From JAJDNS01 sp963578825 (lineage in GTDB: Bacteria; Acidobacteriota; Vicinamibacteria; Fen-336): DNA of 64,000 nucleotides. The notes beneath the pieces were generated by a model. It was given only the letters and a program-made list of their open reading frames with translations, made no database searches and was not told the DNA's origin. Below, in pieces: positions 48,007 to 56,479 of this stretch. The stretch lies in assembly GCA_963578825.1 (NCBI GenBank), contig CAUZDW010000021.1:1-64000 (forward strand), written 5' to 3'. Position 1 is the stretch's first letter, and each line of letters starts with the position of its first letter. A program made the position numbers and the translations under genes.

Positions 48007-48149
48007 GGCGGGGGGCGGCACGGGTCAACGCCCCTCAACTCTTCCCGCCTCTGGCCGCCGGGCCCGTGAGGGGCCTGCCTCAGCGCACGGCGACACACTA
48101 CGGCTCCCGGCTGGCCCCCGTCAACCCTTCCCACGGCCCGACGGCCCGG

Positions 48150-48502
48150 CTATGGCGAGTGCAGCCCCTCAGCCACCATGCCTTCGAGCTCTCGTGCCTC
48201 GTCGTCGACGGGGACGTAGTGGATATCTGGTGGCGGCCGCTCGATCTCGGGCGGGCTGAGGCCGAGGTGGTCGAGGATCCTCTTGATCGTGAAGTGATCG
48301 TTGATGTAGGCCACGATCTGAAGCGCGCCCCCGCACTCGCGACACGTGAGAGGGTCGGCGTGGTAGACCTTCGAGATCAGCCGCGCCCAGCTCGGCGAGC
48401 AGCGACGCTTCTTGGGCGCCTCGGCTTGGGCACCCTCGAGCAGCTCTTTCTCCTTGGCCCGCGCGCCCCGAGCGCGGTTGCCATAGTAGGCATAAAACAA
48501 AA
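48150..48502 (-). pseudogene. C-terminal fragment of an IS91-type (Y2-like) transposase
   Basis: About 117 codons remain. The end of the protein is typical of the Y2/IS91 transposase family: YAYYGNRARGARAKEK, KKRRCSPSWARLISKVYHAD, then the zinc-ribbon-like PLTCRECGGALQIVAYIND and IKRILDHLGLSPPE, with a stop at 48150. The catalytic HUH and tyrosine domains upstream are missing; the reading continues into an unrelated TPR fragment near 48500. The fragment lies 144 bases from copy 1 of the 78-base repeat. In IS91 elements the origin end lies downstream of the transposase gene, so that repeat could be a terminus. Bases 48007-48149 between them hold no gene I can recognise. Confidence 0.65.
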
Positions 48503-48688
48503 CAAGAGGTGTTCGCCGTACCCCCATTGGGCATCCGCCGAATTGGGGTTGAACTCGAGAGCGCGCTCGAACCCACGCTCCGCCCCGGTCCAATCCCAAT
48601 CGAGACGCAGCTGGACAGCAGCGAGGGCGGTGTGTCCTTCGGGGAGCGTGTCATCAATCTCGAGCGCCTTCGTCGCAGCCACCTTGGC
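48503..48688 (-). pseudogene. TPR-repeat gene fragment
   Basis: About 60 codons in the same frame as the adjoining transposase fragment. Sequence AATKALEIDDTLPEGHTALA and DWDWTGAERGFERALEFNPN is typical of the TPR region of winged-helix/TPR regulators like the one at 21-22.9 kb. No start or other domains remain. The join with the transposase fragment falls at ~48500. It appears to be debris from an insertion or rearrangement. The 100 bases after it (48689-48788) form the upstream region of the Gfo/Idh gene. Confidence 0.55.
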
Positions 48689-48788
48689 TCTCGAACCTGA
48701 CGCTCTCGAGACCCTGGTTCCGGGTGGCATGATCGCCCGCGCGCAACTAGAATCCAGGTGATCGGTCAGTCTACGAGGGAGGTCCCCG

Positions 48789-50195
48789 ATGCCCGAGAGC
48801 CAGCAATCCAGTCGAAGAGACTTCATCAAGACGTCCGCGGCCGCGGCGGGGGCGCTGGGTCTGCCCCGTTTCTCCATCGCCCAGGCGGGCGGGTTGCCCA
48901 ACGGGAAGATCGGCATCGCTGTTGTCGGTGTCGGGGGAATGGGCGAGTACGCCGTCGAGGAGGCCGCCAAGGAGCGCCTCGTGGCCTTCTGCGACGTGGA
49001 TGACCAGCGGGCCTGCAGCCCGGCCCGTCGGCTCGGACGGGAACAGTCAGGTCCGGCCTACGAGGTGCACCCTTCCGTGCCCCGATTCAAGGACTTTCGG
49101 GTGATGCTGGACAAGCTCCACAAGGAAATCGACGCCGTGGCGATCTCCACGCCCGATCACACCCACTTTCCGATCGCCATGGCGGCCATGGAGCTCGGCA
49201 AGCACGTCTTCGTGCAGAAGCCCCTCGCTCACAATATCTGGCAGGTGCGCACGTTGAGGAAGGCGGCCCGGCACTACGGCGTGATCACGCAGATGGGGAA
49301 CCAGGGCCACACCTTCGAGGGCATGCGCCGCATCAAGGAGTGGGTGGACGCCGGGGTGATCGGCGACGTCACGGAGGTCATCACCTGGACCGACCGCCCC
49401 AACGACCCCTATTTCATCCCGCCCCGGAGCTTTCCGCCCCCCACCATGTGCCCGCCCAGCGACCTGGACTGGGACCTGTGGCAGGGCCCGGTCGCCGCGC
49501 GCGAGTACTCGCGCGCGTACGTGCCGATCACGTGGCGCGGCTGGTGGGACTACGGCTGCGGGTCGCTTGGGGACATCGGCTGTCACACCTTCGACGCTCC
49601 CTTTTGGGCGCTGGATCTGGGTGCCCCCACCCGGGTCCAGGCGTTTTCCGAGCCCCCGCCCGGGGAGGGCTTCATCCCCATGAACTCGGTCGTGACGTAC
49701 CAGTTCCCACCCCGCGGTGACAAGCCCCCGGTCACGCTCACGTGGTACGAGAAGAGCTTCGACGTGCCCCGGCCCCGGCGCTGGGAGCCCGACAAGCCCC
49801 TGCCCGAAGAGGGAGGCATGTACATGGAGGGCGCGAAAGAGACCCTCTACCACGCCGGGATGCGCCCGGAGAGCCCGATGCTCACACCGGCGGACCGTTT
49901 CATGGAGGTGAAGGGCGAGCTTCGGAAGATCGAGAAGCTGCCGCCGGTGGGTGACGGGCCCATCGAGGAGTGGCTCCGGGCAATCAAGGGAGACGGCCCC
50001 GAGCCCGGGTCCAACTTCGACTACGCCGCGCCCCTCACCGAGATGGTCCTCCTAGGGGCCCTCGCCCAGCGCACCGGGCGCACCATCGACTGGGACGCCG
50101 AGGCGATGCAGGTCGAGGGGCAACCCGAGCTTGACGCCCTCGTCAAGGAGCCAGCCCGGGACGGCTGGCAATACGGCGAGAACCTGAATCGATAG
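48789..50195 (+). CDS. Tat-exported Gfo/Idh/MocA-family oxidoreductase
   Basis: A protein of 468 residues with a twin-arginine signal (SSRRDFIKTSAAAAGALG). The NAD(P)-binding motif is KIGIAVVGVGGMGEYAVEE. The family signature with the catalytic Lys is GKHVFVQKPLAHN, and AISTPDHTHFPIAMAAM precedes it. The larger C-terminal half (GWWDYGCGSLGDIGCHTFDA onward) is typical of the exported subgroup common in planctomycetes and acidobacteria. It probably oxidises a sugar or sugar acid. The last codons (ENLNR) run into copy 2 of the 78-base repeat, which supplies the TAG stop. The extreme C-terminus may therefore not be native, but the fold should be complete. Confidence 0.88.
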   Translation: MPESQQSSRRDFIKTSAAAAGALGLPRFSIAQAGGLPNGKIGIAVVGVGGMGEYAVEEAAKERLVAFCDVDDQRACSPARRLGREQSGPAYEVHPSVPRFKDFRVMLDKLHKEIDAVAISTPDHTHFPIAMAAMELGKHVFVQKPLAHNIWQVRTLRKAARHYGVITQMGNQGHTFEGMRRIKEWVDAGVIGDVTEVITWTDRPNDPYFIPPRSFPPPTMCPPSDLDWDLWQGPVAAREYSRAYVPITWRGWWDYGCGSLGDIGCHTFDAPFWALDLGAPTRVQAFSEPPPGEGFIPMNSVVTYQFPPRGDKPPVTLTWYEKSFDVPRPRRWEPDKPLPEEGGMYMEGAKETLYHAGMRPESPMLTPADRFMEVKGELRKIEKLPPVGDGPIEEWLRAIKGDGPEPGSNFDYAAPLTEMVLLGALAQRTGRTIDWDAEAMQVEGQPELDALVKEPARDGWQYGENLNR

Positions 50196-50265
50196 TCATT
50201 TCCTTTTGCCCCGGGTGAGGTCATGGCGGCCGCAGTTGGCCTTTCCGTGCCCTCTGCGGCCACTC
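50188..50265. repeat. 78-base direct repeat, copy 2
   Basis: Exact copy of 47929-48006, same orientation. It begins inside the last codons of the Gfo/Idh gene and ends 30 bases before the stop of the PHP gene. It contains the GGCCGCAG/CTGCGGCC hairpin. Confidence 0.9.
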
Positions 50266-50295
50266 ACGCCTCGGAACACATGCGGCCGGGCGACG

Positions 50296-51561
50296 TCACG
50301 GAGTGATCACAACCGGCTGGACCCAGGCCGTCTCAAACTCCCCTTTGCTATAGGGGTTCTCCTTGACTCTCGTCGAGACGACCCTGGCGCGGACGTAGAT
50401 CTCGTTGCCGCTGAAGACGTAGCTCGGCTCGGCACCCTGGACCTCGGCCAGCACCTCACCGATCTCGTCGCTGTAGCGGTACAGGACCGAAGCGTCCTTT
50501 TCGTCTTCGATCGGAACTTCGAGCCTGGACCGATCGTAGTCCCGGCGCGTTCCGATGAACTGGGTCCGGTACTTGACACCCGGCTCCGACTGGATCGTGA
50601 GCGACAGACTCTCGTTCGATGAGGAAATCGCGTCGAGCGTGACGCCCGACGAGCCGTAGAAGTCCCCGGCCTCCATGGCGCGGATGAGGGCCTCGGCATC
50701 GAGGGCGTCCGCCCGAACCATGACCCAGCCGCGTCCCGGACGTCCGCGTCCACGCCCGAACTCGTGATAATCGTGAGAGTCGTCGACGGCGATGCCGTAC
50801 ATGACGTCCTCGTCATCGGAGAGCCTCTCCGCCAGGAGGATGTCCCACATCCTCTCCGTGCTCGGTCGTGTGTCGTCCCCCTCGTTTCGCACGGCGGGAT
50901 GCCCGTTGTAGACCTCGAAGAACTTCTCCCCCCGAAGCGCGATCAGATCCTCGACCTTGACGGCCCAGCCGAAGTTGGGGTGGTTGATGTGAGGGAACAT
51001 GAGCTGACCGGTCCGCTCGCGCTGCTCCAGGACGGCGTCCACGTTTCTCTGCATCACGTCGCCGACGCTCGTCCCACCCTGGGGCTCGATGAGCTCGCGA
51101 AGGTTCGTGGCGTTCACGTGGACCGGCTTCTTCTCGAACTGGTCCGAGATCTCTTCGTTCTGGATCACGAGAAACCGTCCGGGTTCCTCGAAGAGGCTCC
51201 GATACTCGGGGAACGTCTTGAGCCGGACGAACTGCGTGCCGTTCACTTCCCTCTCCTCCACCCACTCGTCTCCGAAGCGCACCTTGTACTTCGAGAGCAC
51301 ACCGGACCCTCCCGCCGATTCGAGATCGATCCAGCGTTCGCCCTGGTTCAAGACGTTGTGATCCGAAAGGGCGGCGAAGTTGTAACCGCTGGCCTTGTAC
51401 CAGTCCAGGATCATCTCCGGGTAGTCGTCGCCGTCGCTCCACAAGGAGTGGGTGTGCAGGTTGCCCTTCCACCAGCGGGCGGGCTGCTCGGGCGGCGGTG
51501 CTGCCGAGACGCAGGCGGTCAGCGTCAAGAAGGGCAAGAGGGCGAGGCTGCGAGAGCACAT
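50296..51561 (-). CDS. PHP-domain metal-dependent phosphoesterase lipoprotein
   Basis: A protein of 421 residues. A lipoprotein signal ends at Cys17 (PFLTLTAC). The polymerase-and-histidinol-phosphatase metal motifs are present: GNLHTHSLWSDGDDYPEM (HxH), FAALSDHNVLN and later VIQNEEISD, FPHINHPNFGWAV and GIAVDDSHDY. The C-terminal ~90 residues form a beta-rich extension. The family hydrolyses phosphoesters; exported members often sit beside carbohydrate genes. It starts at ATG 51561. The 240 bases to the divergent GH3 gene (51562-51801) hold no recognisable gene and presumably both promoters. Confidence 0.88.
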   Translation of the reverse strand: MCSRSLALLPFLTLTACVSAAPPPEQPARWWKGNLHTHSLWSDGDDYPEMILDWYKASGYNFAALSDHNVLNQGERWIDLESAGGSGVLSKYKVRFGDEWVEEREVNGTQFVRLKTFPEYRSLFEEPGRFLVIQNEEISDQFEKKPVHVNATNLRELIEPQGGTSVGDVMQRNVDAVLEQRERTGQLMFPHINHPNFGWAVKVEDLIALRGEKFFEVYNGHPAVRNEGDDTRPSTERMWDILLAERLSDDEDVMYGIAVDDSHDYHEFGRGRGRPGRGWVMVRADALDAEALIRAMEAGDFYGSSGVTLDAISSSNESLSLTIQSEPGVKYRTQFIGTRRDYDRSRLEVPIEDEKDASVLYRYSDEIGEVLAEVQGAEPSYVFSGNEIYVRARVVSTRVKENPYSKGEFETAWVQPVVITP

Positions 51562-51801
51562 GGACGGTCCTCCTGGTTGGCGCCCGGTGGCGCGGAAGTC
51601 CCGCTCCTCGAGCGGGCGGGTTTCTGTCGAAGACGGATGGATTCTCGCCCCGCCGACCCCCCATCGGCAAATCCGTGGACCCTTGCCCAGCCCGGCCCGT
51701 TGTTCCGGTGGCCCCGTCTCTCCCTGGTGCCAGAGCCCGGCGGCCGCGCCAACGTCTTCATCGCACGCATCGTCTACCTCGGCTTCCCAAGGAGGCTCTG
51801 C

Positions 51802-52866
51802 ATGAACACGAAGAGACTGGCCCTCGGATGTCTGCTGACAGCGCTTCTCGTGGCGCCGGCGTGGAGCCAGGACGACCCCGCCTGGCTCGATTCCACTCAG
51901 CCAATCGAGGCGCGGGTGGGGGACCAGGTGGGTCGAATGACGGTCGCGGAGAAGATCGACCAGCTCAGCAGCACCGCCCCCGGCATCGAGCGCCTCGGGC
52001 TGCCGGCCTACGACTACTGGAACGAGAGCCTCCACGGCGTGGCACGGGCGGGCCGGGCCACGATCTTCCCCCAGGCCATCGGGATGGCCGCCACCTTCGA
52101 CCCCGGCCTCGTGACGCGGGTCGACACCGCGATCTCGGACGAGGCGCGGGCCAAGCACAACGCCTCGGTGCGGGCCGGACGGCGCCAACGGTACCGGGGC
52201 CTGACCTTCTGGACGCCGAACATCAACATCTTCCGGGACCCGCGGTGGGGCCGGGGGCAGGAGACCTACGGCGAGGACCCTTTCCTCATGGCCTTGATGG
52301 GGACCGCCTACGTGCGGGGGCTGCAGGGAGACCACCCGCGCTACCTGAAGGCGGCGGCCTGCGCCAAGCACTACGCGGTCCACAGCGGACCCGAGGGCCA
52401 GCGGCACACCTTCGACGCGATCTCGAGCCCGAAGGAGATGAACGAAACGTACCTGCCGGCCTTCGAGGCGCTGGTCGAGGCGAAGGTCGAGATCGTGATG
52501 TGCGCCTACAACCGGACGAACGGCGAGCCCTGCTGCTCCAGCGACTTCCTTCTCCAGGACACGCTCCGCGACGCCTGGGGCTTCGCCGGGCACGTGGTTG
52601 CCGACTGTGGGGCGGTCAACGACCTGCACCAGGGACACAAGGTGACGAAGGACGCTCCCGAGTCGGCCGCGGCTACTCTGAAGGCGGGCGGCCCGGTGTG
52701 GCGCCCCTGCTCTCCTACCGCTCCGGGGACGTTCGGGTCCCTACGATGGGCCCCTGAGCCTCTGGCCCGGGTCGCGCACTCCGAGCGAACGGATGCGGGT
52801 CAGGCCGAGCACTCTCCTTCCTGGATCTCCATCTTGTATGCGGTGTTCTCGGCGAGGTCGATGTAG
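51802..52866 (+). pseudogene. Glycoside hydrolase family 3, truncated after the nucleophile domain
   Basis: The N-terminal ~295 codons encode an exported GH3 enzyme (signal MNTKRLALGCLLTALLVAPA). DDVAEKIDQL-type and YDYWNESLHGVARAG blocks, FWTPNINIFRDPRWGRGQET, the substrate-binding AACAKHYAVHSGP and the nucleophile Asp in GHVVADCGAVNDLH are all present. Recognisable homology stops at ATLKAG near 52690; the remaining ~55 codons to the stop are unrelated and overlap the sir gene. Full members (beta-xylosidase/beta-glucosidase) have 700-900 residues, so the C-terminal domains are lost. A clear ribosome binding site (AAGGAGG) precedes the ATG. Likely original substrate: xylo- or gluco-oligosaccharides. 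Confidence 0.75.
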
Positions 52867-54635
52867 TCGGCGGGGAGGGCATCCTCGGGGGTGAGCGTTT
52901 CGAGATCGGCGAGCAGGGCCTTGACCTGCTCCACCTCGAGGCGCTCGAAGAAGGCGGTGGCGGTCTCGCCCTCCGTGCGCTCCGAACGGTAGTGGGCCAG
53001 GAGGCGATCCAGGGCCTCGGGGACACGGCGGACCGGGATCTTGGCGGCCAGCCGGGCGAACTGTGCTCCGTCTTCGTGGACGGCGCCGCCCACCATGACG
53101 AAGTACTGGGGCACGACGGAATCGCCCAGCCGTCGGACGCTTCCCTGGAAGCCAATCCCGGCCACGTGGTGCTGTCCGCATCCGTTGGGGCAGCCGCTGA
53201 TCTTGATCTTCAGGTCTTCGGCGCCGGCGGCGCGCTCGGGAGACTCGCGCAGGTGGTCTCCCAACAGGCGGCCGAGGCCTCGGGACTGGGTCACCGCCAG
53301 GCGGCAGGACTCCGCGCCCGGACAGCTCGTGACGTCCGAGATGGTCTCGGCGCCGGGGAGTCCCAGCCCTGCTGAGGCAAGGCGACCGTACAGCCGGGGC
53401 ACGTCGTCGGCCCGCACCCAGCGGAAGACGAGGTTCTGGTCGACGGTCACCCGTGCTGCTCCGTCGCCGTAGGAGAGGGCCAGGTCGCCGCAGAGGCGCA
53501 TCTGCGGCGCGGTGAGGTCTCCCAGGGGGACGGTGACGATGACGGTGGCGTAGCCGCCCTGGCGCTGCCGCCGCACGTTGGTGCGCCGCCAGCGCTCGTA
53601 CTGGCCGTCGAGGACGGGAAGGATGGGGCGGGGCTGCGGTGTGAGGCCTGGGCCTCGTTCCGTCCCCGCCTCGATGCGGGCCCGCGCCTCCTCGACGGAC
53701 GGGGCCGCGGGATGCTGCCACGGTGGGGGAGTCTCCGCCGGCGGGCTCTGCGGGTCGAACGGCAGGGCAGGGACCCCCTCCGCACGGACTTCGGCGAGGG
53801 TTTGGTCGAACTCCGCCTTCCACTTCTCCCAGCCCAGCTCCTTGATGAGGAACTTCATCCGGTTGCGTGCCTTGTGCTGGAAGTCGCCCAGCTTGTGGAA
53901 GACGCGGATGACCGCCTCGGCCACGGCGAACATGTCTTCCACCGGCAGGAACTCGACCACGGTCGCTCCCGACCGGCAGAGGATCGCGGTGCCGCCGCCC
54001 ACTGTGACGCGGAAGCCCCGGCGGCCGTCTTGGATCTTCGCCCGCCACCCGATGTCGTTGATAGCCGTGAACGCGTGATCGGTCGTGCAGCCTTCGAACG
54101 CGATCTTGAACTTGCGCGGCAGCGACGAGCTCAAGGGGTGCCGGAGGAAGTAGCGGGTCAGTGCCTCGCCGTACGGGGTCACGTCGAAGACCTCGTCCTC
54201 CGCGACGCCGGCGTACGGGCACGCGGTGATGTTCCGGACGGAGTTGCCGCAGGCCTCTCTTGTCGTGATCCCCACATCGGCCAGGCGCCGCATGGCGAGC
54301 TCCGCGTCGTGAACCTTCATGAAATGGAGCTGGATGTTCTGGCGCGTCGTGATGTGCGCGAAGCCGCGGGAGTACTCGTCCGCGATGTCGGCGAGAACGT
54401 GAAGCTGCGGCTGATCGAGGACACCCTGGGGGATCTTGACCCGCATCATGTGCAGGTCGCCCTCCTGGCGCTGGCCGTAGGTGCCCCGGAGCAGGCGGAA
54501 GGCGCGCCAGGCGTCGGACGCCATGTCGCCTTGCTCGAAGGCCTCCAGGTTCCGGACGAAATCGTCGATGTCGGCCTGCTTCGCGAAGCTCAGCCGCGCA
54601 CGCCCCAGCGTCTTGGATCCGTTCAGCACTTTCAT
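52800..54635 (-). CDS. sir: Ferredoxin-type nitrite/sulfite reductase (sulfite reductase by context)
   Basis: Siroheme and 4Fe-4S enzyme of 611 residues that reduces sulfite to sulfide with six electrons. It starts MKVLNGSKTLGRARLSFAKQ. RGFAHITTRQNIQLHF is the anion-binding arginine region. The cluster ligands are in SDVTSCPGAESC (Cys-x5-Cys) and ISGCPNGCGQH (Cys-x3-Cys). Two ferredoxin-like repeats with the C-terminal NIR-SIR domains complete the standard layout. Sulfite rather than nitrite is favoured because it lies in one operon with cobA (siroheme synthesis) and cysH (APS/PAPS reductase). It is separated from cobA by 10 bases. Its 3' end overlaps the tail of the GH3 remnant. Confidence 0.9.
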   Translation of the reverse strand: MKVLNGSKTLGRARLSFAKQADIDDFVRNLEAFEQGDMASDAWRAFRLLRGTYGQRQEGDLHMMRVKIPQGVLDQPQLHVLADIADEYSRGFAHITTRQNIQLHFMKVHDAELAMRRLADVGITTREACGNSVRNITACPYAGVAEDEVFDVTPYGEALTRYFLRHPLSSSLPRKFKIAFEGCTTDHAFTAINDIGWRAKIQDGRRGFRVTVGGGTAILCRSGATVVEFLPVEDMFAVAEAVIRVFHKLGDFQHKARNRMKFLIKELGWEKWKAEFDQTLAEVRAEGVPALPFDPQSPPAETPPPWQHPAAPSVEEARARIEAGTERGPGLTPQPRPILPVLDGQYERWRRTNVRRQRQGGYATVIVTVPLGDLTAPQMRLCGDLALSYGDGAARVTVDQNLVFRWVRADDVPRLYGRLASAGLGLPGAETISDVTSCPGAESCRLAVTQSRGLGRLLGDHLRESPERAAGAEDLKIKISGCPNGCGQHHVAGIGFQGSVRRLGDSVVPQYFVMVGGAVHEDGAQFARLAAKIPVRRVPEALDRLLAHYRSERTEGETATAFFERLEVEQVKALLADLETLTPEDALPADYIDLAENTAYKMEIQEGECSA

Positions 54636-54645
54636 GTCTCGTCTC

Positions 54646-55491
54646 CTACCGTGCCACGGCCACGGCGTCCGAAGTCGCCGAAACGGAGCCGGTCCCGGCC
54701 AGCGACACGACGTCACCGATCACGATCGTCCCCGGAAGCCCCTCCGTGGCGAGGGGAGTCTGGCCCAGATCGGACAACATCCCGATCCACGTTTTGGCGG
54801 CTTCGGTCGATGCGCCCAAAAGGACGGCCACGGGCGTCGCCGGCGACCAGCCACGGGCCACCAGCAGCGCCGCGACATCCCTGCGTGTGGCGAGGCCCAT
54901 CAGGACCACCACGGTGACCGACTGGGGTGTCACCGACTCGAGGACGGGCCGGTACGCCTTCTCGGCGTGTCCGCTCACTACGAGGAAGCCCGAGGCCAGC
55001 CCACGGTGTGTCACGGGAATGCCCTCGAGGGCCGGGGCGGACAGCGCCGAGGTGACGCCGGGCACGACCTCGCAGGGGATCCCGGCCTCGGCCAGGGCCG
55101 TCGCCTCCTCACCGCCCCGCCCGAAGACGAAGGGGTCGCCGCACTTGAGCCGCACCACGCGCCGTCCATGACGGGCGGCCCGGATCATGATCCCGTGAAT
55201 CCTCTCCTGGGGCGTGCTCGGCCGGCCCGCGCGCTTGCCGACCGAGTAGCGCAGGGCCCGTCCGGCGAGGGCCAGCATCTCCGGAGTGACCAGGGCGTCG
55301 TAAAGAACAAGGTCGGCCTCGGCCAGACGTCGGGCCCCCTTGCGGGTGATGAGCTCGGGGTCGCCGGGCCCGGCGCCCACGAGCGAGACCAGGCCCGGGC
55401 CGCGCACGTCGCGTTCTCGCACCCTCGCACTCGCCTCGTCGAGCCGTTCGCCCCGGGGAAGGTTCTCTCCGAGTCTGACGAGGGCCGTCAT
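54646..55491 (-). CDS. cobA: Uroporphyrinogen-III C-methyltransferase
   Basis: Makes precorrin-2, the precursor of siroheme needed by the neighbouring sulfite reductase; 281 residues. Motifs: GLVSLVGAGPGDPELITRKG (SAM loop), ADLVLYDALVTPEMLAL, VVRLKCGDPFVFGRGGEEAT and GIPVTHRGLASGFLVVSGH, all typical of SUMT. There is no siroheme-dehydrogenase/ferrochelatase (CysG-type) fusion. The N-terminal ~30 residues are an extra leader compared with most. The ATG at 55491 overlaps the cysH stop by 4 bases, showing coupled translation. Confidence 0.93.
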   Translation of the reverse strand: MTALVRLGENLPRGERLDEASARVRERDVRGPGLVSLVGAGPGDPELITRKGARRLAEADLVLYDALVTPEMLALAGRALRYSVGKRAGRPSTPQERIHGIMIRAARHGRRVVRLKCGDPFVFGRGGEEATALAEAGIPCEVVPGVTSALSAPALEGIPVTHRGLASGFLVVSGHAEKAYRPVLESVTPQSVTVVVLMGLATRRDVAALLVARGWSPATPVAVLLGASTEAAKTWIGMLSDLGQTPLATEGLPGTIVIGDVVSLAGTGSVSATSDAVAVAR

Positions 55492-56243
55492 ACGCCTTGT
55501 CTCCCTTCCTGCTCCACATCCGAGGTCGATCGCGGCTCCAGGGTGTGAAGGCCGCATTCCGTCTTGGTGCCCTGGCGCCAGCGCCCGGCTCGGGCCGGCT
55601 CTCCCGGTCCCACCGGGCTCGTGCAGGGGGCGCAGCCGATACTCGGGTACCCGGCCTCGTGCAGCGGGTTGAAGGGGACGTCGTTGGCCCGAAGGTAGTC
55701 CCAGACCTGGTCGTGGGTCCACTCCGCCAGTGGGTTCACCTTGACCAGCCTGAACCGGGCGTCGTGCTCGAGGACGCGGGCGTCCGCGCGATCAGCGGTC
55801 TGGTCTCGCCGGATCGCGCTGATCCAGGCGTCGAGATCGGCCACCGCCTCTCGAAGCGGCTCCACCTTCCTGAGCGCACAGCACCGGTCGGGATCGCGCT
55901 CCCACAGGCGCTCGCCATGAACACGGGCCTGCTGCTCGACCGTCTGTACCGGGCGTACACCCTCGATCTGCAACCCGGTGTGCGCCTCGAGCCGCCGCCA
56001 CAGGTCGTAGGTCTCCTGGAACAGCAACCCGGTGTCGAGCGTGAAGACGCGGATCGGGAGCGCCAGCTCACCGATCAGATCGAGAAGGACGCAGCCCTCG
56101 GGCCCGAACCCGGTGGAGAACCCGATGCGGGGGAAGTAGCGGTCGGCGGCGTACAGCAGGATGTCTTCGGGCGACCGACCTTGCATCGATCGGGCCGCCA
56201 CTTCGACGTCGTCTGAATCGGGTGAAACCAAGCTCGTACTCAA
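55488..56243 (-). CDS. cysH: Adenylylsulfate/phosphoadenylylsulfate reductase (4Fe-4S type)
   Basis: Reduces APS (or PAPS) to sulfite with thioredoxin; 251 residues. The PAPS reductase core is FSTGFGPEGCVLLDLIGEL. Two cysteine pairs, Cys121-Cys122 in DRCCALRKVEPL and Cys204/Cys207 in SIGCAPCTSP, are the ligands of the 4Fe-4S cluster found in APS-type enzymes. The catalytic cysteine is in KTECGLHT (Cys230). It is the first gene of cysH-cobA-sir. The preceding 200 bases hold a promoter, a short cysteine-containing reading frame and an intrinsic terminator, so expression is probably controlled by attenuation. Confidence 0.94.
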   Translation of the reverse strand: MSTSLVSPDSDDVEVAARSMQGRSPEDILLYAADRYFPRIGFSTGFGPEGCVLLDLIGELALPIRVFTLDTGLLFQETYDLWRRLEAHTGLQIEGVRPVQTVEQQARVHGERLWERDPDRCCALRKVEPLREAVADLDAWISAIRRDQTADRADARVLEHDARFRLVKVNPLAEWTHDQVWDYLRANDVPFNPLHEAGYPSIGCAPCTSPVGPGEPARAGRWRQGTKTECGLHTLEPRSTSDVEQEGRQGV

Positions 56244-56297
56244 CGGGGCTTCCTTTCCACGAGAGCGCCGTCATCGGGCGGCGCGGGGCGAAAAGCT

Positions 56298-56327
56298 AAA
56301 GGCCCGGGTTTCGTCTCCCGGGCCTTT
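56298..56327 (-). terminator. Attenuator hairpin before cysH
   Basis: On the minus strand AAAGGCCCGGG and CCCGGGCCTTT form a perfect 11-base stem with an 8-base loop, followed by AGCTTTT. It lies between the small leader frame and the cysH start (56243). The same arm can also pair with 56388-56405 upstream (18 bases, one 3-base bulge), so two alternative folds are possible. Confidence 0.75.
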
Positions 56328-56350
56328 GAATCCGTCGAGCTTGGAACTCG

Positions 56351-56443
56351 CTAGGGGTTGCGAGTCTCGATCGCGCGGTCGCAGGCACCGGGAGAAACCC
56401 GGGCCGAGCTACACAAGCACATCCGAAACCGCGCGGTACTCAT
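56351..56443 (-). CDS. Cysteine-containing leader peptide of the cysH operon
   Basis: A 30-codon frame starting ATG at 56443 and ending TAG at 56351-56353. It reads MSTARFRMCLC followed by SSARVSPGACDR and a basic tail, with Cys at 9, 11 and 21. No Shine-Dalgarno site precedes it at normal spacing. The predicted transcription start (~56445) is only 2 bases from the ATG, so it would be translated from a leaderless transcript. An in-frame ATG at 56452 is also possible. It lies between a promoter and a terminator upstream of sulfur-assimilation genes, as expected for a translation-sensing leader. It is too short for family matching; the call rests on position and cysteine content. Confidence 0.6.
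   Translation of the reverse strand: MSTARFRMCLCSSARVSPGACDRAIETRNP
56388..56405 (-). promoter_or_regulatory. Possible antiterminator segment pairing with the cysH terminator
   Basis: The minus-strand segment GGCCCGGGTTTCTCCCGG (codons 14-19 of the leader frame) is complementary to the whole terminator region at 56301-56321, with only three extra bases there (GTC). Pairing here would prevent the terminator hairpin. Confidence 0.55.
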
Positions 56444-56451
56444 ACCCCCCA

Positions 56452-56479
56452 TTTAGAACGCTCGTGAGCCTCGTGTCAA
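56452..56479 (-). promoter_or_regulatory. Sigma70-like promoter for the cysH operon
   Basis: On the minus strand a perfect -35 TTGACA (56479-56474) is followed 16 bases later by a -10-like TCTAAA (56457-56452). The expected start point is close to 56445, directly before the leader ATG. Confidence 0.6.

Noticed and set aside
48007..48149. Additional gene between repeat copy 1 and the transposase fragment
   Set aside because: Open frames there are low complexity and match nothing; the stretch is probably the outer part of a decayed insertion element.
56281..56460. A SAM or cobalamin riboswitch before cysH
   Set aside because: I could not find the conserved cores of SAM-I, SAM-II or cobalamin riboswitches. 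A short cysteine-containing frame followed by a terminator explains the region better.
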